DNA from: DASQHW01 sp038209365
GTDB lineage: Bacteria; Actinomycetota; Acidimicrobiia; IMCC26256; PALSA-610
DNA length: 62,592 nucleotides
NCBI GenBank assembly: GCA_038209365.1
Contig: JBBQXS010000023.1
Coordinates: 1 to 62,592, forward strand
Direction of reading: 5' to 3'
The translations under genes were made by a program, and so were the position numbers. The notes below the pieces were generated by a model. That model searched no databases. It worked only from the letters and a program-made list of their open reading frames with translations, and was not told where the DNA came from. Positions 50,501 through 57,955 of the stretch are shown here, piece after piece; the stretch's first letter is position 1, and the number at the start of each line of letters is the position of its first letter.

Positions 50501-51031
50501 GGCGAAGCGGTCCGCGAGCTCGTCCTGCCACTGGCCAACGAGTCCGCCCGGCGCGACCACGAGACACCGGCGCACATCGCCCCGCAGCATGAGCTCCTTG
50601 ATGTACAGGCCGGCCATAATCGTCTTGCCGGCACCCGGGTCGTCGCACAGCGCGAACCGCAGCGGCTGGCGCGGGAGCATCTCGCCGTACACCGCCTGGA
50701 TCTGGTGGGGAAGCGGCTCCAAGAGGCTCAGGTGGACTGCGAGCCGCGGGTCGAAGAGATACGCGAGTTGAATGCGGCGAGCCTCGGCAACGAGCCGGAA
50801 GTTGTCACTGTCGCCGTCGAACGCCCACTCGCGTCCGTTCGCCTCGATGTCCAATGTCGCTTCGTCGTCGCGGTAGAGGAGTTGGTGGTCGGCCTCGCCG
50901 CTCGCGGTCCGGAAGGTGAGGGTGATGCACGACGACCCGTGCCATTCGACCGCGACGACCGTGACTGGACCGTCGGCGCGGAGCCCGCGGACGACGGCCC
51001 CAGGTGTGAGGTCGTCGAGGCGGGTCGGCAC
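47531..51031 (-). CDS. DEAH-box SNF2-like helicase with DUF3883-like C terminus
   Basis: A 1166-residue superfamily 2 helicase. Walker A CDDPGAGKT (129-137), DEAH (231-234), LLMTATPHAG, an acidic insert (QFDDDDLDDLDDNELEDLEE), then the second lobe with KLIVFTEHRDTL, ATDAAGEGINLQ and NRIEQRFGRVHRIGQ. The C-terminal 100 residues hold FDIRSEARDGTLLFLEVKGR (1071-1090), typical of DUF3883, a nuclease-fold domain. Such helicases partner DUF1156 methylases and DUF499 ATPases. The GTG at 51031 has a TACCTT box 6 nt upstream and lines up with the family N terminus. Transcribed separately from, but toward, the methylase operon. Confidence 0.93.
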   Translation of the reverse strand: MPTRLDDLTPGAVVRGLRADGPVTVVAVEWHGSSCITLTFRTASGEADHQLLYRDDEATLDIEANGREWAFDGDSDNFRLVAEARRIQLAYLFDPRLAVHLSLLEPLPHQIQAVYGEMLPRQPLRFALCDDPGAGKTIMAGLYIKELMLRGDVRRCLVVAPGGLVGQWQDELADRFALNFTILTREAIENTKSGDAFRDNNLLIARLDHLARNDELVERLRATDWDLVIVDEAHRMSAHYFGSELKETKRYRLGKVLGEISRHFLLMTATPHAGKEEDFHLFMALLDADRFEGRPIDGARAVDVSDLMRRMVKEKLLRFDGRPLFPERLASTLPYPLSDREAVLYAQVTDYVAEEMNRAERLSDQGEGRRGNRVGFAATILQRRLASSPEAIYQSLRRRRIRLEDRLAELRTKARGERFVDHAPQFDDDDLDDLDDNELEDLEEAIVDEASAARDAEELALEIESLRRLEAIAEEVRRSGTDRKWMELAALLDGTPEMYEPTGARRKLIVFTEHRDTLNYLVDKLRTFFGRTEAVVTIHGGVRREERRRIQEVFTQDRECFVLVATDAAGEGINLQRAHLLVNYDLPWNPNRIEQRFGRVHRIGQTEVCHLWNLVADGTREGMVYKRLLDKLEEQRRDLGGQVFDVLGAALPGRALRDLLIEAIRYGDRPDVRAKLDAVVDARVGEGLSELVEEHALAADLLDAADVERIRHDLLEAEARKLQPHYVRAWFTDAFERLGGQLREREPGRFEVTRVPEAVRARDRRVGSGAPVLRAYERITFGKHLARVADESLAELVAPGHPLLDAVLDLTVERHAALLRQGAVLVDDANSERARVLFLLEHSITDGNETTTGHKRVVSRRFEFVELDANGNARTAGYAPYLDYRAPSEVERARLAPILEEPWLAQDLDGLAVGHAIEVAVPNHLAEVRARTETRVMKARAAIRERLTKAIAYWDHRAATLREQADAGRQPRMNPDRAQARADELQLRLRTRMVDLDRDGQLAALPPLVVGGALVIPAALLASPDQVPPPTPPLFALERAEVERRAVDAVLASEEEIGRIAEEMSHSNPGFDIRSEARDGTLLFLEVKGRIEGAEQFMVTRNEILHALNVPDAWVLALVEVSTRGAAHDRVRYLRRPFGDTVHLPFATTATTLSWRDYWERATDPC

Positions 51032-51037
51032 GCCGAG

Positions 51038-51043
51038 AAGGTA
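51038..51043 (-). promoter_or_regulatory. -10 box for leaderless helicase transcript
   Basis: TACCTT ends 6 nt before the GTG at 51031. Confidence 0.5.
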
Positions 51044-51095
51044 TCTCGCCGAACCTCGATCAGACCGCGACCTCTTCACCTGCACCTTCAGCAAG

Positions 51096-51140
51096 TTGGT
51101 GGGCTTCTTGGTGGGTGTCTTGGTGGGCCTCTTGGTGGGG
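51096..51140. repeat. 12-bp tandem repeat, 3.75 copies
   Basis: Units TTGGTGGGCTTC, TTGGTGGGTGTC, TTGGTGGGCCTC and a partial TTGGTGGGG. It lies 65 bp upstream of the helicase start, outside any supported gene. Confidence 0.8.
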
Positions 51141-51360
51141 TTCGAGCAACGGAGAACCGGACTCGTGAGAGCGGAAAAACGCGCCGTACGCCAGCGCGAC
51201 CGAACTCGAAGACCTCGCCGTCGCTCGCGTTGACGTCAACCGCGGCGTCAAACGGCCACACGCGCCCCCGTCGCGGGCGCCTGCGCCGACCCGGGCACCG
51301 CTCGTTCAGGGCCCCGAAACGGGCGGATCTGGTCGTCACGAGACCCGCGTTTCGAGACCT

Positions 51361-51407
51361 GCTCGCGAGCCACCAGACCACCTCGGTGGTTCCGCTTGTG
51401 CGGAACC
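51361..51407. repeat. Cluster of three palindromes upstream of the excisionase gene
   Basis: GCTCGCGAGC (51361-51370, perfect), ACCACC-TC-GGTGGT (51377-51390), and GGTTCCGC-TTGT-GCGGAACC (51388-51407, 8-bp stem). The last two share three bases, so they are mutually exclusive hairpins. Possible control site for the integration module or a terminator. Confidence 0.6.
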
Positions 51408-51653
51408 GCCATATGTGCTCCGCGTAGTTCTCAGTCACCAGGAACCCCACCAATCCGGAACCGACCGGTCGACGAAAAATGTCGATCGATCTCGAAGAAA
51501 ACGGTTCCGATCGCGCTCGCCGATTCGCACACAACAGGCGACACGCCAGCTACGAACCGCGAACGGATCGCCATGTACACGATCGCCGTCCTCGACCTAC
51601 TCACCGACTACCGCGCTGTGCAGCGGCGCGACCGCTCGTCAGACCAGGCCTGA

Positions 51654-52034
51654 ATGTCGCACCTGGCCGAACCCCCCTCGCACGCCAGCTCGCAGAGCGC
51701 GTCGACCCTCGACAAGACATCCGCGGATCCGACGGCTGCGGCGCCGGCGCGTGTCGAGCTTCATCGCGTCGCCGAGCCGCGACGGCAAGCAGATCAGCGC
51801 GAGCGCCGATCGGCCGCGAGCGACGCGAGACGCAACGCCGAATTGATGACTGTGCAAGACGTCGCGCGCTACCTTCGAGTGCCGGTCGGGACATTGCGCA
51901 ACTGGCGCGTCACGGGAGACGGCCCACCCGCGGCACGCATCGGTCGTCATGTTCGGTATCGACGAGCAGATGTTGAATCTTGGGTGGCCGAGCGTGTGCG
52001 CCTGGACGTCGCGCAGCGCAGGAACGAAAGCTGA
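51654..52034 (+). CDS. Excisionase-like helix-turn-helix protein
   Basis: A 126-residue protein whose last 60 residues are an excisionase/MerR-type winged helix: LMTVQDVARYLRVPVGTLRNWRVTGDGPPAARIGRHVRYRRADVESWVAER. The first 64 residues are Ala/Ser/Arg-rich and unconserved-looking, so translation may instead start at ATG 51846. It ends 3 bp before the integrase start; the pair controls integration and excision of the element. Confidence 0.8.
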   Translation: MSHLAEPPSHASSQSASTLDKTSADPTAAAPARVELHRVAEPRRQADQRERRSAASDARRNAELMTVQDVARYLRVPVGTLRNWRVTGDGPPAARIGRHVRYRRADVESWVAERVRLDVAQRRNES

Positions 52035-52037
52035 GTC

Positions 52038-53228
52038 GTGGCCGTCAGCCGCAAGGACAACTCGAGAGGCGTCCGCTGGCAGGCGGCATACCGAGCTCCG
52101 GACGGTCGCGAACGAACGAAGACGTTCGACCGCAAAGTCGATGCCGAGCGTTGGCTTCGCGCTCAGGAGACGGCGCGAGACACGGGAGAGTGGCTTGACC
52201 CGAGACTCGGCAGAGCGTCGGTACAGGAAATCGCTGACCGCTGGATCGCCGGGGCCCGGCCGACGCTCAAGGCAACGACGGTCGAGTGCTATGAGAGTTT
52301 GCTGCGGTCGCGCGTCCTACCGACCTTCGGAGCCGCGCGCATTGCCGCGCTACGTCCGTCCGACGTGCAGACATGGGTGGGCACGATGCACGACTCCGGA
52401 CTGTCGGCTTCGCGGATACGCAAGGCCGTTGTAGTCCTTCGTCTCGTGCTCAATTCAGCAGTGCGCGACGGGCTCATCCTTCACAACGCGGCCGCGGGCG
52501 TGAAGCTGCCACCGATCATTCGCCGGGAGGCAGCCTTCTTCGACCCTGAGACCGTCGAGACCATCGCGACCGAGATGCCAGAGCCGTACGACACGCTCGT
52601 TCGACTGCTCGGCACGCTCGGACTCCGGTGGGGCGAGGCCGCGGCGCTTCGGGTGCGCTCGGTCGATCTCTTGCACCGCCGGCTGCGCATCACGGAGTCG
52701 GTGTCCGAAGTCCGAGGGCGACTCGTGTTCGGCGCTCCGAAGACGCACGCAACGAGGTCGGTGCCGCTCCCCTCGTCTCTCGCCAAAGCGCTGGAGAGGC
52801 TTCTTTCGGCCGACGCGGACGCGTTCCTGTTCCGTAGCCCCTCCGGGCAGCCGCCGCGCCATTCGAACTTCTACAACCGGCTCTGGCGTTCGACGCTTCG
52901 TCGCCTCGGTTTGCCGATGGTCGGGCTGCACGCGCTACGGCACTCGGGCGCTGCGCTCATGATCTCGGCGGATGCGTCCGACAAGGCGCTGCAATCGATT
53001 CTCGGGCATTCCTCCGCGAGCTTCACGAGGACCGTGTACGGCCACCTCTTCGACGCGGACTTGGACGCGCTCGCCGACCGCCTCGATTCAGTCCCGCGGA
53101 CTTCTCGCGGACTTCGGGTCGCCGGCACAGAAGAGCGCTCGACGGGCATGCCGTCTGGCCAGGACGAAGATGGTGGGCCCGGCTGGGATCGAACCAGCGA
53201 CCGGAGGATTATGAGTCCCCTGCTCTGA
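52038..53228 (+). CDS. int: Tyrosine integrase of the tRNA-Ile2 element
   Basis: A 396-residue phage/ICE-type tyrosine integrase. N-terminal arm-binding domain (WQAAYRAPDGRERTKTFDRKVDAERWL), SAM-like core-binding domain (VQEIADRWIAGARPTLKATT), and catalytic domain with Arg197 (LGLRWGE), His298 and Arg301 (HALRHSG), His324 (ILGHSS) and Tyr334 (TVYGHLF). The last 18 residues (GGPGWDRTSDRRIMSPLL) are encoded by the tRNA 3' half, as happens when an integrase gene ends in its own attachment site. GTG start, 3 bp after the excisionase stop. All catalytic residues are present, so it may be active. Confidence 0.96.
   Translation: MAVSRKDNSRGVRWQAAYRAPDGRERTKTFDRKVDAERWLRAQETARDTGEWLDPRLGRASVQEIADRWIAGARPTLKATTVECYESLLRSRVLPTFGAARIAALRPSDVQTWVGTMHDSGLSASRIRKAVVVLRLVLNSAVRDGLILHNAAAGVKLPPIIRREAAFFDPETVETIATEMPEPYDTLVRLLGTLGLRWGEAAALRVRSVDLLHRRLRITESVSEVRGRLVFGAPKTHATRSVPLPSSLAKALERLLSADADAFLFRSPSGQPPRHSNFYNRLWRSTLRRLGLPMVGLHALRHSGAALMISADASDKALQSILGHSSASFTRTVYGHLFDADLDALADRLDSVPRTSRGLRVAGTEERSTGMPSGQDEDGGPGWDRTSDRRIMSPLL
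53091..53116 (+). repeat. Candidate integrase arm-type site, right
   Basis: Identical to 27861-27886, with two copies of CGCGGACTT; inside the integrase 3' coding region and 56 bp from the attR core. Confidence 0.65.
53173..53218. repeat. attR core (within the tRNA-Ile2 gene)
   Basis: Right copy of the 46-bp core, covering the tRNA 3' end through the anticodon loop. Differs from the left copy at two adjacent bases in the region after the anticodon stem. Confidence 0.92.
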
Positions 53229-53246
53229 CCACTGAGCTACGGGCCC
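53174..53246 (-). tRNA. tRNA-Ile2 (CAU anticodon)
   Basis: A 73-nt cloverleaf: acceptor GGGCCCG/CGGGCCC, D arm GCTC...GAGC, anticodon loop CTCATAA (CAU), T arm GCTGG-TTCGATC-CCAGC, discriminator A; no encoded CCA. The pattern GACTCATAATC and GGTCGCTGGTTC is that of E. coli ileX rather than initiator or elongator Met tRNA, so the C34 would need lysidine modification by TilS. The 3' half is supplied by the integrative element. Confidence 0.95.
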
Positions 53247-53323
53247 GGAATAACTCCTACTACAAGGCCCGGCGGGCGGGCCGAGCGGTCGAGGGGCGCA
53301 GGTGCCATCGGCCACGCATGACT

Positions 53324-55108
53324 TCACCGGGAAACGAGCCGATCCCACCGGACGAATGGAGAGCCCGTTCGCACCCAGAGCGCCTTACGTCGGCGCCCGG
53401 CCTTCGGGATCATTCTCGTGTATCCGAGACTCGGTAACAGGCGGGCGTCGGGCGGGTCCAGGACGACGTCGGGCCTCAACTTTCCGACGGAGTACTCGAT
53501 GTCCCACTTGTTGTGACCGGGCCTGAATACTGGCGACGCCGGCGATTCATTCGCGATATGGCGATCACTCTTGCCGAGCATGTCGATCATTGCGCGCCCG
53601 CTGAAGTACTGACTGGCGCCCGCGCCGCCGACCGCGACCTTCGCACCGGGCAACGTGATGTCGGAGATGATCGCACCTTTCTCGGCGAACTGGTTGCCGC
53701 CGCCGTCTCGCTCCCCATGGGCAAAGGCCTCAGGAGAAGCAGCGACAAGTAAGACGATCACGAGTGCCGTCGCGTGCACGGCGAGCGATGATGCGCGCCG
53801 CCGAGCCACCGTGACCATCACGATCAGAATGCCAGCGCACAGCAGTGGCATCAGAAGGGCGGGCGGCGCTGCGATTCGACCATCCGAACCCAGTGCGACG
53901 TGCGAACTGTAATGAACTACTACGAGCGCGATGACGTTGAAACCAGGCCCGATCGCGGCAAGGCACGCCGCGAGGAGCATGCTTCGCCGGTATCGATCAC
54001 GCTGTAGCGCCCGACCTGCAGTGGCGCTCAGGGCGCAAACGGCGGCGAGAGAAACGCATACGAATGCGGGTGTGAGATAACGATTGGGAAGCGCGTACGC
54101 CTCCCAGGCGTCGCCTCCAACGAAAGCATTGTAGGCGAGCTGACCGGCCGCGATCGCACCGAAGAGACCTATGAGGCGGCGCTGCGGCAAGGTGAGGCGA
54201 TGCCAGCAGGCGGCGATGATCACCAAGCCGGGCAAGAGATAAGCGACGGCAGTTATCGCGTCGCCGGCAGTTCCGCGAATCAGACGATCCCCGAGCGGGA
54301 TTCCAGTGACCTTGAGGTAATAGGTGTTCGGTAAGGGCACTCCGAAATACCAGAGTCGAAACACCACGGTGGCTGTGGATGCGGCGAGCGCTGCACCTGC
54401 CAAGGGCCAGAGAAGCCGAGGAAGCCGTCGCCGGGCGACGAATGAAGCCCACGCGAGAGGCGCCAAGGCAACGACGGCGAAGTCGTTGCGGGTGACGACG
54501 CCCACTACCACGACGACGGCAAGAACGATCGAATCGCGAAAGGCTGGGTTCTCCGCAGTCGCGATACGCCACGAGAGTGCACAGGTTGCCAGCATGAGAA
54601 ATGTCAGCAGGCCGACCTCGAGGCCTTGCACTGCCCAAAACAGAAGGGGAACGTTCGCAGCGACTACAAGCGCTCCGAGGAAGCGAGTCCAGGGGCGTCC
54701 CGCCGGATTGAACCAACTCGTCAACTCTGCGGCGACGATCGCCGCCAACCACACGGTCGCAAGCCCGAGTACCTTCGCCGCGATGATCGCGGAATCTCCT
54801 GTGAAACCCAGTCGATAGACCCCGGCGAACACCAACGTCCAGAGCAGATTCGTGATCCCCTCGACCCTTGGGGCGCCCGCGAACCAGACCAATCCGTGAC
54901 CTGACGCGAGCGTCTTCGCATAACTCATCGAGATCATCGCGTCATCGAACAGCGATGGATGCGAGCCGCCCTTCAGGTCGCTCCATTGACCGTGGCGAGC
55001 AATCAACACGGCGGGGATGAGTGACAACGCCAACGCAGACGCGATCGCCCGCCCATCCCTCCGTCTTTCGGACCGCGGATCGTTCAGACTGGGGAAGTCG
55101 CTCTTCAC
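53324..55108 (-). CDS. Polytopic membrane glycosyltransferase-like protein (GT-C type)
   Basis: A 594-residue membrane protein with about ten to twelve hydrophobic segments and a soluble C-terminal domain of about 150 residues. The first loop carries LFDDAMISMSYAKTLASGHGLVW, with the Asp-Asp motif of GT-C glycosyltransferases that use polyprenyl-phosphate sugars, followed by GAPRVEGITNLLW. It resembles the AftB-like arabinofuranosyltransferase group and many unnamed actinobacterial proteins; sugar and acceptor are unknown. GTG 55108 has GAGG 5 nt upstream; an open frame to 55186 exists. It lies between the intact tRNA-Ile2 and a tRNA 5' half. Confidence 0.8.
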   Translation of the reverse strand: MKSDFPSLNDPRSERRRDGRAIASALALSLIPAVLIARHGQWSDLKGGSHPSLFDDAMISMSYAKTLASGHGLVWFAGAPRVEGITNLLWTLVFAGVYRLGFTGDSAIIAAKVLGLATVWLAAIVAAELTSWFNPAGRPWTRFLGALVVAANVPLLFWAVQGLEVGLLTFLMLATCALSWRIATAENPAFRDSIVLAVVVVVGVVTRNDFAVVALAPLAWASFVARRRLPRLLWPLAGAALAASTATVVFRLWYFGVPLPNTYYLKVTGIPLGDRLIRGTAGDAITAVAYLLPGLVIIAACWHRLTLPQRRLIGLFGAIAAGQLAYNAFVGGDAWEAYALPNRYLTPAFVCVSLAAVCALSATAGRALQRDRYRRSMLLAACLAAIGPGFNVIALVVVHYSSHVALGSDGRIAAPPALLMPLLCAGILIVMVTVARRRASSLAVHATALVIVLLVAASPEAFAHGERDGGGNQFAEKGAIISDITLPGAKVAVGGAGASQYFSGRAMIDMLGKSDRHIANESPASPVFRPGHNKWDIEYSVGKLRPDVVLDPPDARLLPSLGYTRMIPKAGRRRKALWVRTGSPFVRWDRLVSR

Positions 55109-55222
55109 TCCGTCCTCGCGCGTCGAGATCGCTCGGTCAAACAGCCCGCGGCGATCTCGAGATTGTTCCACCGCCGCGGGTGGCACGCAACGCGCGTCAG
55201 CACAACGCTCACGAGCGTCTGA

Positions 55223-55726
55223 CTATGAGTCCCCTGCTCTCACCACTGAGCTACCGGCCCCAGCCGTCATTGTGTGGGATCCGGGAGTCTCGAACCGAGA
55301 CCGCCGCGGCAGCGGGCACCACGCGCCCGTGCACAAGAGCACCGCGCCGAACGTTGCAAGCTTGGCACCCCATCCCAGCCGCGCGGTCCCGACCATGTGG
55401 GCGAACGCTACGAGGGCGCCCAGCGCGACGAGCAATCCGGCGAGAGCGACGGTACGCGCCGGCCTGCTCCGTGCACCGGTGACGCCGCACACGATCCACG
55501 CGGCCGCGCCCAACGCCGGGACGAGATACCAAAGGACGGTGAGCCGTCCGCTCGACAGCGCGGGTACATGTCCACCCAGCGCGACAACTGCGTCGACGAG
55601 CTCGTGTCCGCGCAAACCGCTGCCGGGGCCACGCGACACCCAGTGCACGAACGCAGACGCGACGAGCGCCACGCCGCCGGCGAGATAGCACACGTCGGCG
55701 TGCCGCGAACGCGGGCGCTCGGTCAC
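55223..55726 (-). CDS. Small membrane protein with a tRNA-derived C terminus
   Basis: A 167-residue protein with about four transmembrane helices (CYLAGGVALVASAFVHWV, LWYLVPALGAAAWIVCGV, VALAGLLVALGALVAFAHM, KLATFGAVLLCTGAWC). No family recognised. The GTG start overlaps the stop of the anti-sigma-like gene. Its last 12 codons (AGSSVVRAGDS and TAG) are read from a tRNA-Ile2 5' half, ending in the anticodon loop; the native end was therefore probably different. Confidence 0.7.
   Translation of the reverse strand: MTERPRSRHADVCYLAGGVALVASAFVHWVSRGPGSGLRGHELVDAVVALGGHVPALSSGRLTVLWYLVPALGAAAWIVCGVTGARSRPARTVALAGLLVALGALVAFAHMVGTARLGWGAKLATFGAVLLCTGAWCPLPRRSRFETPGSHTMTAGAGSSVVRAGDS
55225..55260 (-). 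pseudogene. 5' half of a tRNA-Ile2 gene
   Basis: 30 bp (55225-55254) match 53211-53240 of the intact tRNA with one mismatch, then GGCC of the acceptor follows. It includes the 5' acceptor strand (GGGCCGG), D arm and anticodon stem, and similarity stops in the anticodon loop, just where the element core repeat begins. No T arm follows. Confidence 0.85.
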
Positions 55727-57477
55727 GGCCGCGTCGTCGCGGTCGTCGGCGTCGTCGCGGTCGTTGACGACTTCGAGTCGCACGAGGCCATGAACACGTC
55801 GATCACACAGCCTCCCGAAGACGTCGACGACCGCGCTTCCGCGGGAGCGTCCGTCTCGTTCCACACGGTGACCGTCTGGTCGACACCGCGGTAGTTGAAC
55901 ACGGCGATCCGGTAGATGCCGTCGGCCGGCAATGTGAGCGCTTCGCCGTAGAACCCGCCGACCGAGTTGCCGTCGGGGGCGACAATCTCCGCGCTCTCGC
56001 TGAAGAACTCGTTGTTTTGAGGCGGCTTCACGAGACCGATGACGCGCTGACCTTGGTGACCGGTGAAGGTGAAAACGTGCATACCCCGCACACCCCCGGG
56101 CACCGTCACGGGCTCGCCGAGCCGGATCTCGCCGTCGGGCTCGAGCTCGGTGGGCAGATGCAGCAACGAATACAGCCCGCGGCGATCGATGTTCCGGATC
56201 CACGTGTTCAGGACGTCGAGCACCGTGCCGACCGGGCTCACGAACCACCGGCCGTCGCGCTGCACGACCGTGATCTGGGACGGACCGTCCGCGGTTGCCG
56301 GTGCCGTGCTGCTGAAGACGTCGAAGATGTCGACCGGCGCCTTCGGCAGGCAGTAGACGTAGTTTCCGCTCGGGGCATCGGAAGAGGCCGGCTGGGTGAA
56401 GCAGCCGCCGTCCACCGACCACCGACCCGAGTCCGTCGTGCCCGACGCGTGCAGTTCCACCTTGGCCGTGTCGCCGTGCACCTCCGACGTGGTCGAGAGC
56501 TGATCGATCGTGAACGTCGTCTTCCATTCCTCCCGCTGTGCGAGCGCCAGCAGCGCGTCGCGGTAGTCGTAGAGGGGGAGCTCGTCGGGCCGCACCAGCG
56601 TCATCAGCTTCGTCCAGTCGCTGCGCTGTGCCGCACGCATCGCGTCCTGTACCGCCGCGTCGGGCGAATCGGCGCCGAGCGTCGCCGCCGCACGCTCACC
56701 CGACCCGAGATCGGCGCCGGGCAACTCGTTGTACACACGGAGATATTCGAGGGCCGTGTACGCGGCGCTCACGTACCAGTGACCTTCCTCGCGGACCACT
56801 ACCACGAAGGTCGGCACGCGCTGCTGTTCATCGAGTCGCGCGAGGTCGACGTTCGCGGAGTTGTCCTCGGTGTCGCGGAGCACCTTTTGCATCAGCGGCG
56901 AGAACTTCGACTTCTGGGTGCTCGCGGAGAGCGTTCCTTGCTCGATGGTCACCTTGGCGAACCCGTCGGCGAGCGGCGTGGTCGTGAGTCGCAGGTCATC
57001 GACCGAGAAGTCGACGCCGGTGAGCGGTGCGCTTGCCGCCTCGACCAAGCGCAGCTCGGCGGCCTTCTTCTCCGCGGCGTCGAGCGTCTCGTGCAGGGAC
57101 CGGACCTCCGTGGGCGACAGGACATCGGCCGCTTCCAACGGGTCCTCGTGCGACATGGCATCGGCAAGGCGCCGGACAACCGCCTCCGGAGAGCTTGCGC
57201 CACCGCTGCCGACGAGCGAGGAGATCGCGAGCATGCCGACGAGCAGCATCGTCGCGATACCCGCGGCGGTGATCATCGAGCCGAACCGGCGGCCGGGGCG
57301 GCGTGACCGCTCGGGCTCGGTCGTGACGAACGGGATCGGGTCGAGGTCGTCGTGCTCGCGGTCGCCCTCGACCAAACCGATGGCCGCCTTCTTGACAGCA
57401 TTGTCGAGCACCGCGTCCGCGCCGCGAGGAGTGCCGCGCTCGGCGAGCGCCGTCAGGCGGTCGTGCAGCTCACTCAC
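55723..57477 (-). CDS. Membrane-anchored anti-sigma-like regulator
   Basis: A 584-residue single-pass protein. Residues 1-65 are cytoplasmic (MSELHDRLTALAERGTPRGA), one transmembrane helix spans about 69-90 (ITAAGIATMLLVGMLAISSLV), and about 490 residues lie outside, with repeated NTF2-like segments (EAVVRRLADAMSHEDPLEAADVLSP; AVQDAMRAAQRSDWTKLMTLV) each followed by a WYVS- or WFVS-type strand. It overlaps the 3' end of the ECF sigma gene by 8 bp, the usual arrangement of an anti-sigma factor with its sigma. The outer part would sense an envelope signal; which one is unknown. Confidence 0.8.
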   Translation of the reverse strand: MSELHDRLTALAERGTPRGADAVLDNAVKKAAIGLVEGDREHDDLDPIPFVTTEPERSRRPGRRFGSMITAAGIATMLLVGMLAISSLVGSGGASSPEAVVRRLADAMSHEDPLEAADVLSPTEVRSLHETLDAAEKKAAELRLVEAASAPLTGVDFSVDDLRLTTTPLADGFAKVTIEQGTLSASTQKSKFSPLMQKVLRDTEDNSANVDLARLDEQQRVPTFVVVVREEGHWYVSAAYTALEYLRVYNELPGADLGSGERAAATLGADSPDAAVQDAMRAAQRSDWTKLMTLVRPDELPLYDYRDALLALAQREEWKTTFTIDQLSTTSEVHGDTAKVELHASGTTDSGRWSVDGGCFTQPASSDAPSGNYVYCLPKAPVDIFDVFSSTAPATADGPSQITVVQRDGRWFVSPVGTVLDVLNTWIRNIDRRGLYSLLHLPTELEPDGEIRLGEPVTVPGGVRGMHVFTFTGHQGQRVIGLVKPPQNNEFFSESAEIVAPDGNSVGGFYGEALTLPADGIYRIAVFNYRGVDQTVTVWNETDAPAEARSSTSSGGCVIDVFMASCDSKSSTTATTPTTATTRP

Positions 57478-57955
57478 CGCTGGCCTCCACCGTGAGGTCC
57501 GACCGAAGACGTCGTCGCGCTCGCATCAACGCGACGCGTGCGTTGCTGTGCGACATGCCGACGAGCTCGGCCGCGTCCGCAATCTGTTGGCCCTCCACTT
57601 CGACGAGGAAGAGCAGCGCGCGCACGCGGGGCTGCAAGTGCAGCAGGTCCTGGAGATCGCTGGGGTAGTCGTCCGTCGAGCCCGCCGTCGCGCCCAGGCG
57701 GTGGAGCACCGCCGTTCCCCGGCCCCGGCGGCGCCGTTCGTCGGTCGCGAGGTTGACGATCGTGCGGCGCAGGTACGGCCCGAGCTCGCGGATCTGCGAT
57801 GAATCCTTCATCAACACCCTCGTGTACGCGTCCTGGACCAGATCGTCGGGGTCGACGTCCCAACGGCCGATGACAGCCGCGAACCGCCGCAAGGGCTCGT
57901 ACAGCTCCCGGAGCTGCCGCATCCCGGCGGTATCCCAGCGTTCTTCGACTGCCAC
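57470..57955 (-). CDS. ECF-type (SigE-like) RNA polymerase sigma factor
   Basis: A 161-residue sigma factor with region 2 (LYEPLRRFAAVIGRWDVDPDDLVQDAYTRVLM) and region 4 (VRALLFLVEVEGQQIADAAELVGMSHSNARVALMRARRRLRSDL). Regions 1 and 3 are absent, as in the ECF group. The GTG at 57955 is chosen as the first start before region 2; ATG 57922 is possible. Co-transcribed with its overlapping anti-sigma-like partner, and probably self-regulated. Confidence 0.88.
   Translation of the reverse strand: MAVEERWDTAGMRQLRELYEPLRRFAAVIGRWDVDPDDLVQDAYTRVLMKDSSQIRELGPYLRRTIVNLATDERRRRGRGTAVLHRLGATAGSTDDYPSDLQDLLHLQPRVRALLFLVEVEGQQIADAAELVGMSHSNARVALMRARRRLRSDLTVEASGE

Larger units (their letters stand above)
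51032..51653. other. Region between helicase and excisionase
   Basis: 622 bp holding the helicase -10 box, a 12-bp tandem repeat (51096-51140) and several palindromes (51361-51370, 51377-51390, 51388-51407). No gene is convincing. Confidence 0.5.
27725..53218. mobile_element. 25.5-kb integrative element in tRNA-Ile2(CAU) carrying a defence island
   Basis: Bounded by a 46-bp direct repeat with two mismatches that corresponds to the 3' part of a tRNA gene. The right copy completes an intact tRNA-Ile2 (53174-53246); the left copy is a 3' half only. Excisionase and tyrosine integrase genes abut the right end, and the integrase stop lies inside the tRNA. A 26-bp identical repeat lies just inside each end. 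Cargo: two defence-type gene groups and nested insertion sequences. No replication, relaxase or type IV secretion genes were recognised, so transfer would need help. Confidence 0.9.

Noticed and set aside
51096..51140. CRISPR-like array
   Set aside because: The 12-bp units are directly adjacent with no spacers and no cas genes are present.
48896..51427. Very long plus-strand open frame (843 codons) opposite the helicase gene
   Set aside because: It is antisense to the helicase, has no recognisable motifs and is a by-product of high GC; the minus-strand helicase motifs are decisive.
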